Positions 46,118 through 59,300 of a DNA stretch of 64,000 nt are shown here, one piece after another. A program made the translations under genes and the position numbers. Below the pieces are notes generated by a model. The model saw only the letters and a list, made by a program, of their open reading frames with translations, was not told where the DNA came from and ran no database searches. The number at the start of each line of letters is the position of its first letter. Position 1 is the first letter of the stretch. Location: positions 20,155,822 through 20,219,821 of the forward strand of contig JANAVB010002199.1 of assembly GCA_029216955.1 (NCBI GenBank), in the 5' to 3' direction. This DNA is from Iris pallida (Eukaryota > Streptophyta > Magnoliopsida > Asparagales > Iridaceae).

Positions 46118-47220
46118 GTATGAGCTTCCATGTCATATTGCTAGTGAGAGATGGGTAGCTAGTATAACGTACATTAAGCGCTAGCTTTCTTATTTCAAAA
46201 TGACAAATTGTAATTAATTGTACTATATATTTACTATTATAAAGAGACAATTATAATTAATTGTACTATATCTTTGCTATTATAATGACCCGTCTAAGCT
46301 GTAAATATTAATTAAAAAAAATTCTAAAATTCTTGTAACTACATCGTATGTATATAGCTCACGTTGAAAAGTATTTATATATACTTCTAACTAAATGGAC
46401 ATATATCTAAAATCCTATAAACATATCTATAACTAATGATCCAAATAAAAATATATTATATTCAAATTATATTAAACTAACTACATTATATTATCTAAAC
46501 ATATATTTACTGTACAAGTTTTAATTAAAATATATTATAATTATATTTAAACTATTTTTAATATAATTTAAATTTTTATCTAATTTTTTTAATAATATCA
46601 GATTTTTTTATACATACATCTCACGTGAACATGACAAGTATTCTTAATGCACATTTATCACGTTACTCCTATTATTTTACAAAAATAATGCTATACACAA
46701 AATTCATAATTCCTATGTGCGACATGGGATCATAGCTACACTGTGCATTCAATTAAACTAATGTTAGTACATGTTATATATGATTGATCAAGAAGAGAAA
46801 TATTTTTAGATCACTTTATTTGCATAGGCAAATAGAGCTGCAAGAAATTAGTAGAGATGCCTTTCTAACAAGATAATTCATTTACATTCTTGGATACAAA
46901 GTTTTACAAAAAATAAAAAATGTTAATTTAGTTGCTAATCTGGAGTTATATACTTCAATCCTGAGTGCCTACATGCACGAGAATTTCAACACTAGTCAAG
47001 TGAGTGGTAACTTGTGCTGTTGGCTCTGTGGTTGATGACTTGAGGTTAATAATTCTTCTTTTATTTGATGGAGATCTAACACAAAGTTGTCATTGTGTCT
47101 TGGATATGATTCCCCCACGTTCTGGTCAGCACTTTCTGTGACGGTCTCAACTGAAGTTATCTATGTGTTTCTTATTCAATGACTACATATTGGGGTTATA
47201 ATTTTGTTGGTTAATTAGAG
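46118..47220. other. AT-rich intergenic, no gene recognised
   Basis: Low-complexity AT-rich DNA. The word ATTGTAATTAATTGTACTAT is duplicated at 46207 and 46251. No ORF of note. Confidence 0.55.
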
Positions 47221-47295
47221 ATTGGTTGCAATTTCATCGGGTTGGGCTCGGATTCATGTGTTGGATTATCCGAAGAATCCAAAATCCGACTTTTA

Positions 47296-47345
<50 letters not shown>

Positions 47346-47670
47346 GTCTAAATTTTTCCATCCAAATTCTTCAACTCCTTATCCTAAATCTAATTTCAGT
47401 TTGTACTTTAAAATTATCAAGACTTGATTGTTATTTAATTATGTGTTTGATATTACTTATGTTTAAAATTATTTTAAATATTATATTAAAGTCCGATAAA
47501 CTCGGATCCGACTAGACCCGAGTCCAATCCGATCCTCCGGACTTGATCTTGGACTTCATCTGTTGAACCCGAGGTCGGGTTGGACTTGGGCTCGGACTAG
47601 GCTTATGATTCATCGGGTTGGGCTCGGGTTGACCTCAAGCCCGACCCAACCCTCCCAAGTTGCACCCCTA
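47221..47670. mobile_element. Probable hAT MITE of the GGGGTGCAA type
   Basis: Right end CAAGTTGCACCCCTA and left end GGTTGCAATTTC form degenerate inverted repeats, and CGGGTTGGGCTCGG occurs near both ends and inside. A (TA)n tract lies at 47296-47341. No clear target duplication, so the left edge is approximate. Confidence 0.55.
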
Positions 47671-48069
47671 CCTCTCCACCAGTTGAAGTTGTTGGAAGAG
47701 AGAGAAAGTGAGACCACTAAATTCCAGTCCAGCAGATCCATGTGTCGGCTGCATACTCGCTAGTAGCATTTTAGCCCATTAAGGGTTCTAAAGTCTTTAA
47801 TTAATCCGTAGCCCATAGGACCAATCTCTCTCTAACATCACGTGCATGCTTCTCTCACATGCATGCATAGTCTTTAATTAATCCGTCCTCTCAAAGCCAG
47901 GCTACTAGTGTTAGGTTAAATAATTTGGATTACTGCAGCCAAAGAAGAATCACATGGATTCACTGTTCCGAAACACTAAGAAGAACACTTAATTATACGT
48001 ACTTTTGGTGTCTATATTATTCACCAGCTCCATCCACACTTCACAAAACACATCAAATTAAAGTCGACC
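47671..48069. promoter_or_regulatory. Upstream region of the peptide gene
   Basis: No ORF. A short duplication GCATGCATAGTCTTTAATTA/AAGTCTTTAATTAATCCGT occurs at 47791 and 47868. An A/T-rich TTAATTATACG at about 47989 could serve as a TATA element about 75 bp upstream of the ATG at 48070. The leader ATCAAATTAAAGTCGACC precedes the start codon. Confidence 0.4.
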
Positions 48070-48341
48070 ATGAAGGAAATTAGAGTGAGATCTTGCTTAG
48101 CAACAGGTGCACTCCTGCTGTTGCTCCTGTTCGTACTTAGCTCTTCATATTCAGAGCTAAGTATGTGCAGTGGTGCTACTGAAAGACCGGTTCAGATGAG
48201 GAAGCTTCTATCGACGTCGACGGCGACGACAAAGACGCCCCTCGGTACGAAGATGCCGGCAGCGGCATTGAAACAGCCCGGGTGAGCTTCGGTCTGCGGC
48301 GGATACCTCCATCCTCCTCCAACCCTACCCAGAACAAGTGA
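48070..48341 (+). pseudogene. Secreted CLE/IDA-type signalling peptide precursor, one frame break
   Basis: ATG at 48070 starts a clear signal peptide (MKEIRVRSC then ALLLLLLFVLSSS) and a variable region (MRKLLSTST). That frame ends at 48285. The +2 frame is open over the same end and closes at 48341 with ARVSFGLRRIPPSSSNPTQNK. RIPPSSSNPTQN (48300-48335) fits the 12-residue CLE pattern R-x-x-P-S-x-x-N-P-x-x-N at Arg1, Pro4, Asn8, Pro9 and Asn12. IDA-like peptides (IPPS... N) are an alternative. Such peptides are secreted, cut and bound by leucine-rich-repeat receptor kinases. One missing base between about 48180 and 48270 would give a 90-residue precursor, normal for CLE genes. Convergent with the PHD gene at 50388. 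Confidence 0.68.
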
Positions 48342-48573
48342 GAAGAAATGCCGTTGCATCACATTAGTTTATGTATCAGAAAATGATAGTTTGCCGGCAG
48401 ATTGTAACTGCGGACATGACCGTGGCCTAACATGGCAGCCAACCATTGTCCTCCCCCACCTAAACCGGGGGCCAATGGCCGGCTGTCATGTCGGCCGACG
48501 GTCACGTTAGCAGGATCCCGTATGTACAGTACTGTTACTGCACTCGTGGTTGAGATGACAATGACATTATATA

Positions 48574-48660
48574 TATATATTTTTTTTTTTTGAAACAATG
48601 GATAATTGTGGCGAACTCGCCTCCACCGGGGCTCGAACTCCCGACCACTTGGGCCGCATT
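48574..48660 (-). mobile_element. Possible truncated tRNA-SINE
   Basis: On the minus strand: GCGGCCCAAGTGGTC, then B-box-like GGAGTTCGAGCCCCGG, and a poly-A end (A12) followed by (TA)n. Different from the family at 38410. No target duplication found. Confidence 0.45.
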
Positions 48661-48869
48661 TTTGTGATTCTCACGAGGATGCTTATACCTGCGTGAAGGA
48701 TCACAGACAGGTTCCCAAGGGTACTGCTGGGTCTGCAGGGGAGGAGATCAGTGCATTGGCGGTAACGTCGGTTCAGAGTGTTGCGTCTCTTCTGCCTCAG
48801 GCTGACAATCCCCTAGACTACTACAGCATGCCAAAGGGACACGGAACTCCATTCAAGAATTCCGGATAA
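48606..48869 (+). other. ORF of 87 codons, unassigned
   Basis: An open frame partly over the SINE-like segment and continuing as VKDHRQVPKGTAGSAGEE... LDYYSMPKGHGTPF. The second half (from about 48690) has codon-like composition and could be a gene or retroposon fragment. No family recognised and no supporting signals. Confidence 0.25.
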
Positions 48870-50387
48870 ATCTAATGTCGAAGGGTCGCAGTTAGAGGAC
48901 ACTACGCCTAAGCATATCCAACATGCTTAAGGGACAACTGGTCATGATCGACCCGATATAGGAAGCGAAGATGAGGCTAAAGAATGAGCAAATGAAAGAA
49001 GGAAATATGAAAAAAATAATGGCGACTCGCCCCCCTAGTTCTAGAATAACTAAGGGTCATCATACTAAAGTTATTGGGGGTATATTTTGTATGATTTACA
49101 CTATGGGGATTGTGTATAATGTCTTTGACCTAGTCACTATGAGGATTGTGTGTGTAATATCTTTGACGTAGCTGTTCTCGAAAGACGTCAACTCCTTTGC
49201 GTGCGAGCCCCCGAACCACTAAGTTCACAAGCTTATCCGAGCCTGCTTGCAGTTTGAGTTTTTTGGGAAGAAAATGTCTATGAAGCGTATGTAATATACG
49301 CTTGGGGTGAGGGTTATCTCTGCCGCAGGTAACCCTCACATGCAGCTTGAGGTGTAGTGTTTTTTTTTCTTCCGATTAATGCATTCTTTTCTTAATAATA
49401 ATAAAATTATGCGTATTCATGAAATCTCAACAAGTTTTAACTTGAAAACGTGAAGGTCGATCATATCCCAATCGCATTACAACTATCAACAAGCAATCAA
49501 CTCACCATATTATTCAACGAATATGTACACATGATACACAAGTGATGTTGTATTCTTACAAAACTTGGCTCTACTCGACCTATAATAATGGCTGCTCAAC
49601 CCTTCCAACAGAAACGACACGGTACTAATCACCATCTAACCTCCACATAAAACCCTAGTCGCAATCTGGAGCCTCCGGAGGATACAAATCACACAGTCAC
49701 CGGCATCTGATGCCCGGAGTGAAATCAGGTCAGAAGAACCCCTACTCAGTTTGTATGTATTATCTCCGATATCGGGTCGTACTTGTCCTTCTCAACAGCT
49801 AATGCACAGAAGAAACAATAAGTCCATCCACAAGCTCTATAGAGGTAACTTCACTGCACATAACATTTAAGCAAAATGCGTATCTTCTCATCAGTCCTCG
49901 GTTGCAAGGAACAAACCTCAGCTGAAAAACGTGGCACAGAAAAATGTTTTGCCCCACCCTCTGATAAAATGGATGAGTACTCACTCCAGTATCTCCATGT
50001 TGATAATCACAGAATTCTGCATCTTCCTATTTGTTCTATAATACACACCATCACAACTATTTCTCAGGATCAGTCTAAATTTACAAAACCCGCATCCACA
50101 CCACAAACCATAATATATACAAAAAAAAAAGAGTACGATGAACCTATTAAAAAGAGGAAAGGATAACTATGGAGACTTTAAGTGTCCTGCATGACAGAGT
50201 TGAGACTGGGCCATCCATCTCTTATATACAAATAGCCATGACTCCACTCTGAAAGCACGAACTAGAAAGAAGAGATGCAAAAAAAACACGGAAGCACTAT
50301 ATGGTTATGAACAGATGGGCAAGAACTCTCCTACTTCACCCACTTTACTGAGGTGAAAACATATATCTAAAGCACTAAGTATACGAT
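48870..50387. other. Intergenic and 3' flank of the PHD gene
   Basis: No gene recognised. The right part (about 50000-50387) is presumably the 3' untranslated region of the minus-strand PHD gene. A GTGAGGGTTATCTCTGCCGC / GGTAACCCTCAC pair at about 49307-49340 could form a hairpin. Confidence 0.45.
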
Positions 50388-53300
50388 TCATCCTGTGTCG
50401 GTGGAGGCACTAAACAGAAGCAACGATGTGTTGACATGAGGCGTATCTGACATAAGCTGTTGAGATTGTAAGATTGGTCTGGCTACCTTTGAGGCAGGGA
50501 CAGCAAGTGAGAGAGAGAGTGCTGCGTCTTCATCATCTGCAGCAGAAACTAGGGGATTCTTTTGGCCAACTTCTCTGTCAACTGACTGAAAAAGTAAATG
50601 CCGGGTCTTTGGTTTTGGTGCCCTCTTCTCGCTACCAAGAACTAGCTCAAGATTTGGGGTATTAGATCCAGGAGTTTCTTCATCATCCGATGAGACAATA
50701 TATACGACTTCATCTGCTTTGGCAGTCTTCAGAGGACTTGGTTCCAGTGGGAAGAACTTCCCATCACTTGGACTGTCATGGATTATAGCTTCCCCGCATG
50801 AAACATCTAGAAATTTTCTGTGCTCCTTGTTTGAGAAGCTAGCTACTAACAGGGGGTGTACCTTGGATGATAGTTTTGCACAGAAAGTTTCTTCTCTGAA
50901 ACCAGTACTGAGATGTCGTTCACTATAACACATTTTCTTCTGCTCTCGCTCATCTTTGAAAGGCGAACAGCTTGCATTGTCAGTCCACATTGTGGGGTCG
51001 CCAGTGCTCCTTGATGTTTCACCAGAGGCCTGCGAGCCTGTCTCCGTAGAACATGAGTGTGCTCGCTTCTGATTAGGCCTGAACTCCTGACTGAGGTGGT
51101 CCACCTCCATTTGATTTCCTTGAGGGCCATCATATAATACGGATTCATTTGTCAAAGAAATATCTTTTTCTGCCATCGTCTTCTCAGTTCTGCAGATCTC
51201 CATACCTATCCATCAAAAATTACACCAAGAAATTAAGCAATATTGTGGTAGGAAGATCATTCAGAATGACTAATTCGCACTCTATATGAAAGTAGCTGAC
51301 CCTGTCTGCAACCTGAAGATTAAGCATTATAACAATAGGAAGATTCAGAATGTCTAATTCACATTCAATAGGAAAGTAACTCACCTTGTCTGCAATCTGA
51401 ATAATTTGGAGATAACTCTCTGTTAAGATCGACCTCTTCACTATTTGCAGTAACATGAACACACGGTTTAACAGGTTTTCCCTCAGGGTCATGGTCAATG
51501 TTTCTCTGCATGCAAATTGGGAACTGTTAACTGAGGTTATGATGTTACAAAAAGGAAAAAAATAGGACTACATATCTAATATTGTACGAGAAAAAGAGCT
51601 TCCGATTTTAACCATCAACATCATTCAACCTTCTCCCATTATTAGAATGGGGTGGGCTATGGATCAGAGAAAGGTCCACAAAGAATTTCACAAAGTTTTT
51701 TACCAGTTGTTGACCTGACGTCAACCTTCTATATTAGTGCCAAATCTTAGCTAAGATAACTATGAGCATGAAAAGGTCATGCGATAAACCTAAACGACCA
51801 GTTGACCAGTTGGCACGTACATGTAGGTAGACCTAATGTTTGGTTATGCAAACTCATGTAACCAAGGAGCACCATCCAAGTTTCCTAAACTATAAAGTCA
51901 AGACAAAGATGTAAGATGATACGAGGTAATTTCATTCATCTCGATGGCACATAAAAGCAAAAGAGTGTGCAAAATAAATGCCAATCCCTTTCTTGTTCTA
52001 CAAAATTTCATTGCAAAGATGTAAGGAAAACATTAGAGTTGTGTTTAATGCATCCAACTTTGTAAATTACATGTAAAACTACATGTTTTCTTCACCGACG
52101 ACTTCAATATGTGATCCTTTCCTCCATTTTTTGGAGGAAATTCTCCTCAGTTCAGTTTTGACACTAATCTATAAATTTGTTACAAATTCGTTTCAGATTT
52201 CGGTTCAATGGTTCTTTATCTATCTCTTACTGTATGAAGTTCATTACTTTCAATATTTCATCCGATCACTTTTTATGTTACTCATTTCAAATTTCATAGT
52301 AATCTTTAAATCTATTAAATATCTATTATCTACATCTCTTTCAATTTTCAAAACCAAAACTATACGATTTATATCCACGTTCTCTTCTGATACCCCTAGT
52401 TCGATCTAGCAATAGTGATTCTTAATGATTTTTATGCAACATCGAATCTGGTATCCACAATATATTTGTATACAATAAACAACAAAGCCTTTTCCCAAAT
52501 TTTGGGGGTTGGCTAATTGGATGCTTTTCTTCCATTCAGCTATCTTAAGAGCCATGCCCTCTATAATATTAACAAAAACCATATGAAGTTTCAAATTAAG
52601 TTCACAAAGCGCTACCCCTAGTTCTAGCATCTCCTTATAGTAATATTGTATCCTAACCGGTGCATCAATTGGTCTATGTTGCACATGTCTAAACCACCAA
52701 TGCTCTCTTCTTAGTTCTTATCCTCATATTGGTACTACCTCCTGCTTCCTACGAACAAGATTAAATTACTCAGTTTCATTAGTCGCTTGGTTCGGGAACC
52801 CGAACAAGAAATCAGAGTGCTAGTAGGAAGAGAGCCATGTCCTCCCAAGTTACTTTTTTTAAAAAATAATAAATAAATTATAATAAATAAGAAAAGTTAC
52901 ATAAAATTAGAAGATTAAATAGTGTCAACTCAATTAACAATAATAATTAGGAAATGACAATCAACAACGACGACGACAAAGCCTTTATACCAAGTTTTTG
53001 GGGTTGGCTATTTGAATCCTCTTCTTTCATTAGGCTCTGTTAATGGCCATGTCCTTTCTAACGCTAACAAAATCTGTATCCTAGAATTTTGTTAACATAA
53101 TTTGAATATAATACCAATGTCACATAAATAAACGACAAGAAACTAATATTTATAGAAATAACTTAAATTTGACAATAGAGAACGGAACTTAGGAAAAGAA
53201 GAAGATAATGCAGTTTAGAGAATCAACAATATTGAAAACGAAACCATATATAACAACAGGCCGAGTAACAAAAATCAGCCCAATTAATCGTTATTGGGCC

Positions 53301-56300
53301 AGCAATCGCTCTTAACAAATTGATCGGCCCGAGAACATGAATTTCTACTCGGGCATAGGCACAGCTAAGCAATCCGATTTTAATAACACTGCCTATGAAT
53401 ACACTCATTTTTTATCTTATCTTTCAATGCATTGCCACTCATCCATCTTATCATTCTCATTTCAGCTATGCTCATTTTATGGACACGTTTTTTAGTTGCC
53501 AAACACTCCGATGCATAAAGCACGGTTGGTGTTATAGTTGTCCTATAGAATCATCCTTTCAACTCCAAGGTTATCATGCGATTAGAAAGCAAACAAGCAC
53601 TCGTGTTCAACCATCATGTTTTAACTGTGCAAACTGCAAACAACCAACTTTTCAATCCCTCCATAATAATGAATCTCCACTATCATCAATACTGAAAATA
53701 GTTACTCCTATGTATCTCTTGCTCATCTATATGTACTACCTCATTTCTTTTTTCACTTCTAGTTCAAGTTTGACTTTACTCTATTTTTGTCAACTAATTT
53801 TCAAACCCTTAGATTCGAGAGCTTCTATCAGATCTCCACAGTTCTAATTTTTATAATTTAAACCTTTTATACTACTCTCATCAACCAGTACAATATCATC
53901 TGAAATCACCATAGAACATGGAACCTCATATTATGCCTAATAATTTCATCCACAACTAGAACAAAAAGAGGATATTGTGATCTTTTATGTAAGCCAACGA
54001 TTATGGAAAATGGTCTTGTACCTCCTCAAAAGGGTCTGCATGGTAGTCGAAACTCTAGCAAACACTGTACATCTTGTTTCTGCTCCAAAACCAACTACAT
54101 TATTTCCCCAAGTATCAATCAAAGGTCTTTCCTAAGTCAATAAAACCATAAGTTGAAACTTCTTTCTAAAATTTTGCATTAACATTCTCAGCAAATGACT
54201 TCCACAGTAGATCTCCCGGAACAAAATAAATTGAATTTCTGGAATCATAGTTTCCTAAAAAGAAACTATGGTTTCCTCACTGATGATGCCATTATCAAAT
54301 AATCAAATTACTCTCATCACATATTGATGTACACCGTGCGTTACGCCGGGCATCGCAAAAAAAAAACATATTGATGTACACCAAATAGTTGGATACTTCA
54401 CAGGAAAGAACTAACTATATGGTTTCTGACTAGACAATTGCTCAGCAGCTGGTCTAGATGCATTTGCTGCATGTAAGCACTAGGAAATTCTGTTATATCC
54501 ACACATTTAGTAGAAAGAAAACTTCAGCGTCTAAACATCCCCATACAGCAAAAGATATATATAAGAACCATAACATGGATACAACTACGGACATATGGGT
54601 ACGGGACATCATTTTTCATGTCCATGCAACGTAGATGGCACTCATCTACGAGGCAAATAATAAGTCACACAGGCAAAATGATATTCCTATTGATGATTCT
54701 TCATACCAAGTTTATAAAGGCAAAACTACTGTTTTCCTTCCAGCAGACAACCATTATTTTCACTTTAAAAAAAAATAGAAAATTGCAGTAGAGTCGAAAG
54801 GTTCTCCAACAAACAAACAAACACACACACACACACACAACAGCAACAACAACGCAGTGAAACAGTGAAAACTCCCTGACCAACAAAGGGTATCCTAACA
54901 GAAGTAAATCTACTTTCAAAACGTCCAACAATTCCAGTAACACTTTTGAGAATATGTCCAACTTCAACTATTTTTTTACAGAACACTTGATCAGGTCTTT
55001 CGATCTATCAACAATACAGATAACTACCACTTTGAAGTCCTGAACTTAACCCTTTCAATCCATCAGACATCTCAATTGTATCGGTATTCAACATTGCATA
55101 TAACACGCAGAATTCCATTAGACATCTCAATCCTATCAGTATCACAATCTATTAGAGCTTCACTTCTGTGGTAAACTATCAAACTTCTCTTTCTCCAATG
55201 TTCATATTCTTTGGCATCTTTGCATTTATCTAAGCTTCTCATGAAATTTTTGCTCCTTCTTAAACCAACTAAATTCTATAGAAACTCCACTTAACAAATG
55301 CGCAAACTCTTGCTGAGGAATATGATCTAACTAATTGAACATTAAACATCTATCCATACTGACATGCTAAAGAAGGGCCAGGATATTGTAAGAAGCAAGG
55401 ATATTGCAAAAGCAGATGTCTATAATGCAGACTTATATTAAAGGTTGGTTGCTTAGAAGTATAATGACATAGTCATGGAAGCAGGTGTGTAAAATGCTAG
55501 CAGACAGAGAGACCAATAAAAAGGTTTCAACATACGATGCAGCCTTCGTTTCAGAACTTTAATTTAAAACATCTTTTATAAACTAAGCACACTTGGTCCT
55601 TCCACTAGTCAAATCATTAAAAAAAACCAAATAAGCATCAAATAAGGTGTCAACACAAGGGAAACTGCTAAAATTGTACTATACAAGTTAACATATTAGA
55701 ATACTGAACTAACTACCCATATTGACTACCAAAAGAGTATATAGGTTAGTCAGACACAGGAAAATACATAGTAACTGAATCATCTAATAATCAAGACATA
55801 AATGATGCACAAGCACTTAAAAGACATCAATATGTTCCCAAAGCAAAAGCAGAGAATACTATAAACTATTTTGCCTACAGAAAAGATCAAAAGATTACCG
55901 GGTAAGTGTCATCATTTTTCACTTCTGGACATGACTGTGAGGTGTTCATCTGAAACGTCGACTCAGGATGAGTAACAAGTAAACTGGACAGGTGATTCAT
56001 GTTTCCCGAAGGGTGATCAACAGGAAACGAGGATGAAATATGTACCACTGGTACTGTACTATCAGCAACAGAACGGTCTGAAGAGTTATGGAAAAGAGGA
56101 TAATTTTGTAATTTGGGCATCTTATCATCAAATTTAAAGGATGATATAGACAAATCATCCCTGCTTGTCGAGGACTTCAGAGCCTTCGACTTGGGTGATC
56201 TGTGCGGTGATTCATTTCCAGTATTCTCAACCAAACAGCTTTCTGGGGAGGTGGAACTAAAGAACTGAGAGAGCAAGGTAAATCTTGAACCAAGGGCTCT

Positions 56301-59300
56301 GCCTTTAAGATGGCCCCAGATGGTTTCTTCGAACTTGGTAGAAATTTTGAGCAATCAGTCTTCCTCCCACTGAAAACACCCCAGAGGTAAAATAACCTAT
56401 TCCAACCTGAAAAAAGACGCGAACCTTTCAACAGGCAATGAATGTCTAGATTACAAGCAGGAATATCAATAAATTTGTCCGAACATCATAATGAGAAAAT
56501 CGTATGCAACAGGTTAGATATAAATATTGCAACTAGAAGTTCAGCACTTACGTTGGGACTTCAATGGTAGATTATTTGAAGGATATATTAGAAGATCATC
56601 CCATCAATGTTACCTCTAAGGGCTAAATCATTTTTAAGCATTTTTTCTATCAGCTTGCTATAACTCCTTTCATAGCTGCAAGAAACCAACATAGCAAAAA
56701 AGTAAGGCCATACATCTGAAGCATCGATATAAATATGTGTAATTATAAAAACGAAACATAGTAACCTCTCAATATCTTTAGCGAATAAAAAGAGGGCAAT
56801 ATTTCTTCTTTTGGACTGGTTCCTTGAAACTGCCACGGCCATGCACTAATGCGAGAAACTTCTTCCAACTGGAGCGTAGAAGAGAACTTGATAACTACAT
56901 CATGAACTTTAAGTGATGCACAACTTGACAGGTGAACCTGAATCCCATCAAAGAGTTCATGATCTCTTCTAGTAGTTAGCACCTCAATACTGCCACTGAA
57001 ACAAAAGAATAGGGAAGAAAGATAAATTGGCATTCATCAAGAGAAATAGGATCAAGCTTAACATTGAATTGACTTGAAAAAACTGTAAAGAAAACATCAT
57101 ACTGCCATATGAAATTAAGCTCTGGAATTGCTGAAGTTCTAAAAGGTTTTGAAAATAATGAAGCCTCATCAGGCAATATATGCATCACACGGTTCACATT
57201 CAACTCATCGGTAACAGGAACATTAGCACTTAAATCACCAAGCGGAGGTGTGCTTGAAACTTTGATTGGCTGCATGGCTTGCTGTCCCAAATCAGCCGCA
57301 TCCGTTCTTTTGCTAGGATCAGGCTCAGAGCTTCTCAAGCTCTCTTGACGGCTGGTTACGACATCAAAACTCATATCTGCACTAGAAACTGGAAACCCTT
57401 CTGGTTCATCTAGTTGCCTGCTACTCTTTTGTATCCTACTCTTTGTAATGGCTGCTTCTACTGCATCTTTCCACCTATTGCCTTTTTTATTAGCCGCCCT
57501 TGAATTTTGCTCAGCAGAAGGCCTAAGAGCAGATAATTTAATCTTGTTTCTTGAGCAGAATTGTGTTGCATGGCTTGTTTCATTACATCTTAGACATCGC
57601 AACACCCAATTCCCATTCGAAAGCACCTTCCTTGGACTGTTGGAAGTGTTATGGTCCTTGGTTTTGTCATCCCGATGACTCGACTCAACAGACTGCAGTA
57701 TGCCACGTTTCGGAACTGCATCTGTGTTATTATACAATTTATCAATAGCACTGGAACTTCCACAAGCACCTTCCTTTGAATGTTGGCGTGCTCTTTTATC
57801 CTCAGCACTGTGTTCCACACTAAAAGATTCACCTCCAGATCTATTGGATGAACTTGTTAAATGTTTTTTGGTTCCATTCACCCCTACAGATCACCAACAA
57901 AATGAACAGCAATTATACCTCTTGAATTTATGTCAAAAAAGAAACAATTTGAAACCTTTACGGAGTATAAATTCTACCTAGACTATTGGGAACGTCTGAC
58001 ACTTTATTCATGTTTGATTCAGATGTATTCTTCAGCTTTATACCATTTTTGCCATCTTCGAATCCAACTTTTGAACAGCAACGCTAGCTACAGCCCTCAC
58101 TAGGGAATTGCCAGGGGGGCGATCAGGCATGGAAGATTTCTTCTTTTCCATCACACTTGTTCTTTCGCCATTTTCAATCCTCTAGGGTTCTCAAGTGGGC
58201 GTTGATTAATGAAATGAGTTTTGCTTGCAGACACTGTACTAGAAAGCCCAGAGCGGCCACTTTTAAATGATGCGGATTTTGACATTGATCTGACCAATGC
58301 CTCTTTTCTTGTGTCAATGGGAGCTGATTCTTTATTTACCTTTGGTTTTGCATGGAAGTTGTTGAATGAAGCCGACTTTGAAAGCCCTGTATAAGCATTA
58401 AAACTTCAGGATATATGAGATTTTAAAGACAAAAATAAACTCGTGTTTCAACTGTACACCAACTCATGAAAACATACCAACAGGTGGACGAAGTAATCCT
58501 TGAACATTTGATGATCCAGAACCCAACGAAGATTGTGAGCGAGAAAAGGCATGTGAAACATTTGAAGGCTGACCACCAATTGATGGCAGCACGTTAGCTA
58601 TCCCTCCCTTTCCTGTATCCTTGAAAGAACTCTCACGCAAAAAGGCAATCTTTTTCCGAGGACTACCAGCCTCAACGTTAGCCTCTCGAGATTTTTTACT
58701 GTTTGTCATTGAGATGATATCCTGACTGTCTGCCTGCCTTTTAAAGGAGAGTTGTTGACTTTGTAGTCCTTTAGGAGTTCCTCTTAAATCTGTATTTTTT
58801 ACTTTTGTGTCTACGTTAGGAGGAAGCTTAGAACTAGTTCTTAATGAATTATGACTGGTCGCCTTCAGGGATGAATGTTTTGATGTCCCAGATACTTTTT
58901 CAAATTTACTCTCCATTTTGTTCCCCGTGTCCCCCTTTACCATGCATTCTTTTGATGTCCCAAATACTGTTTCAGACTTACCTACCTTCTTTTCAGTATC
59001 CTTGTGCTTAAAATCTTTTGATGGTCCTGATGTAGTTTCAGACATTTCTGCCTTGTTTACTGTTTCCACCTTGAGCTGTTGTTCCTCCTTGTTTCTGGTA
59101 TCCTCCTTGAGTCGGCATTCTTCGCATAACCATTCACCTTCTGGAACTTTCCGCAACATCTTTCGCATGCAGTAACTAATTAATAGCAATCACTAGTTAG
59201 CATGAAACTAAAAAGCTAAAGCATGATTCACGTTCTTATAAACTATTCCAAACAACGAGCAGGCTTAAAATGAAAACCCTTACATATGCTCGGCACCATC

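Larger units (their letters stand above)
51506..55898 (-). other. 4.4 kb intron of the PHD gene
   Basis: Between exons 55899-56406 and 51385-51505, joined in frame (TYP then RNIDHDPEGKP). It carries RTE LINE fragments, a 30 bp micro-insertion and an (AC)n tract at about 54816-54838. No independent gene is supported. Confidence 0.7.

Noticed and set aside
48971..49171. 66-codon ORF downstream of the peptide gene
   Set aside because: Low complexity at the start, no motif, no transcription signals.
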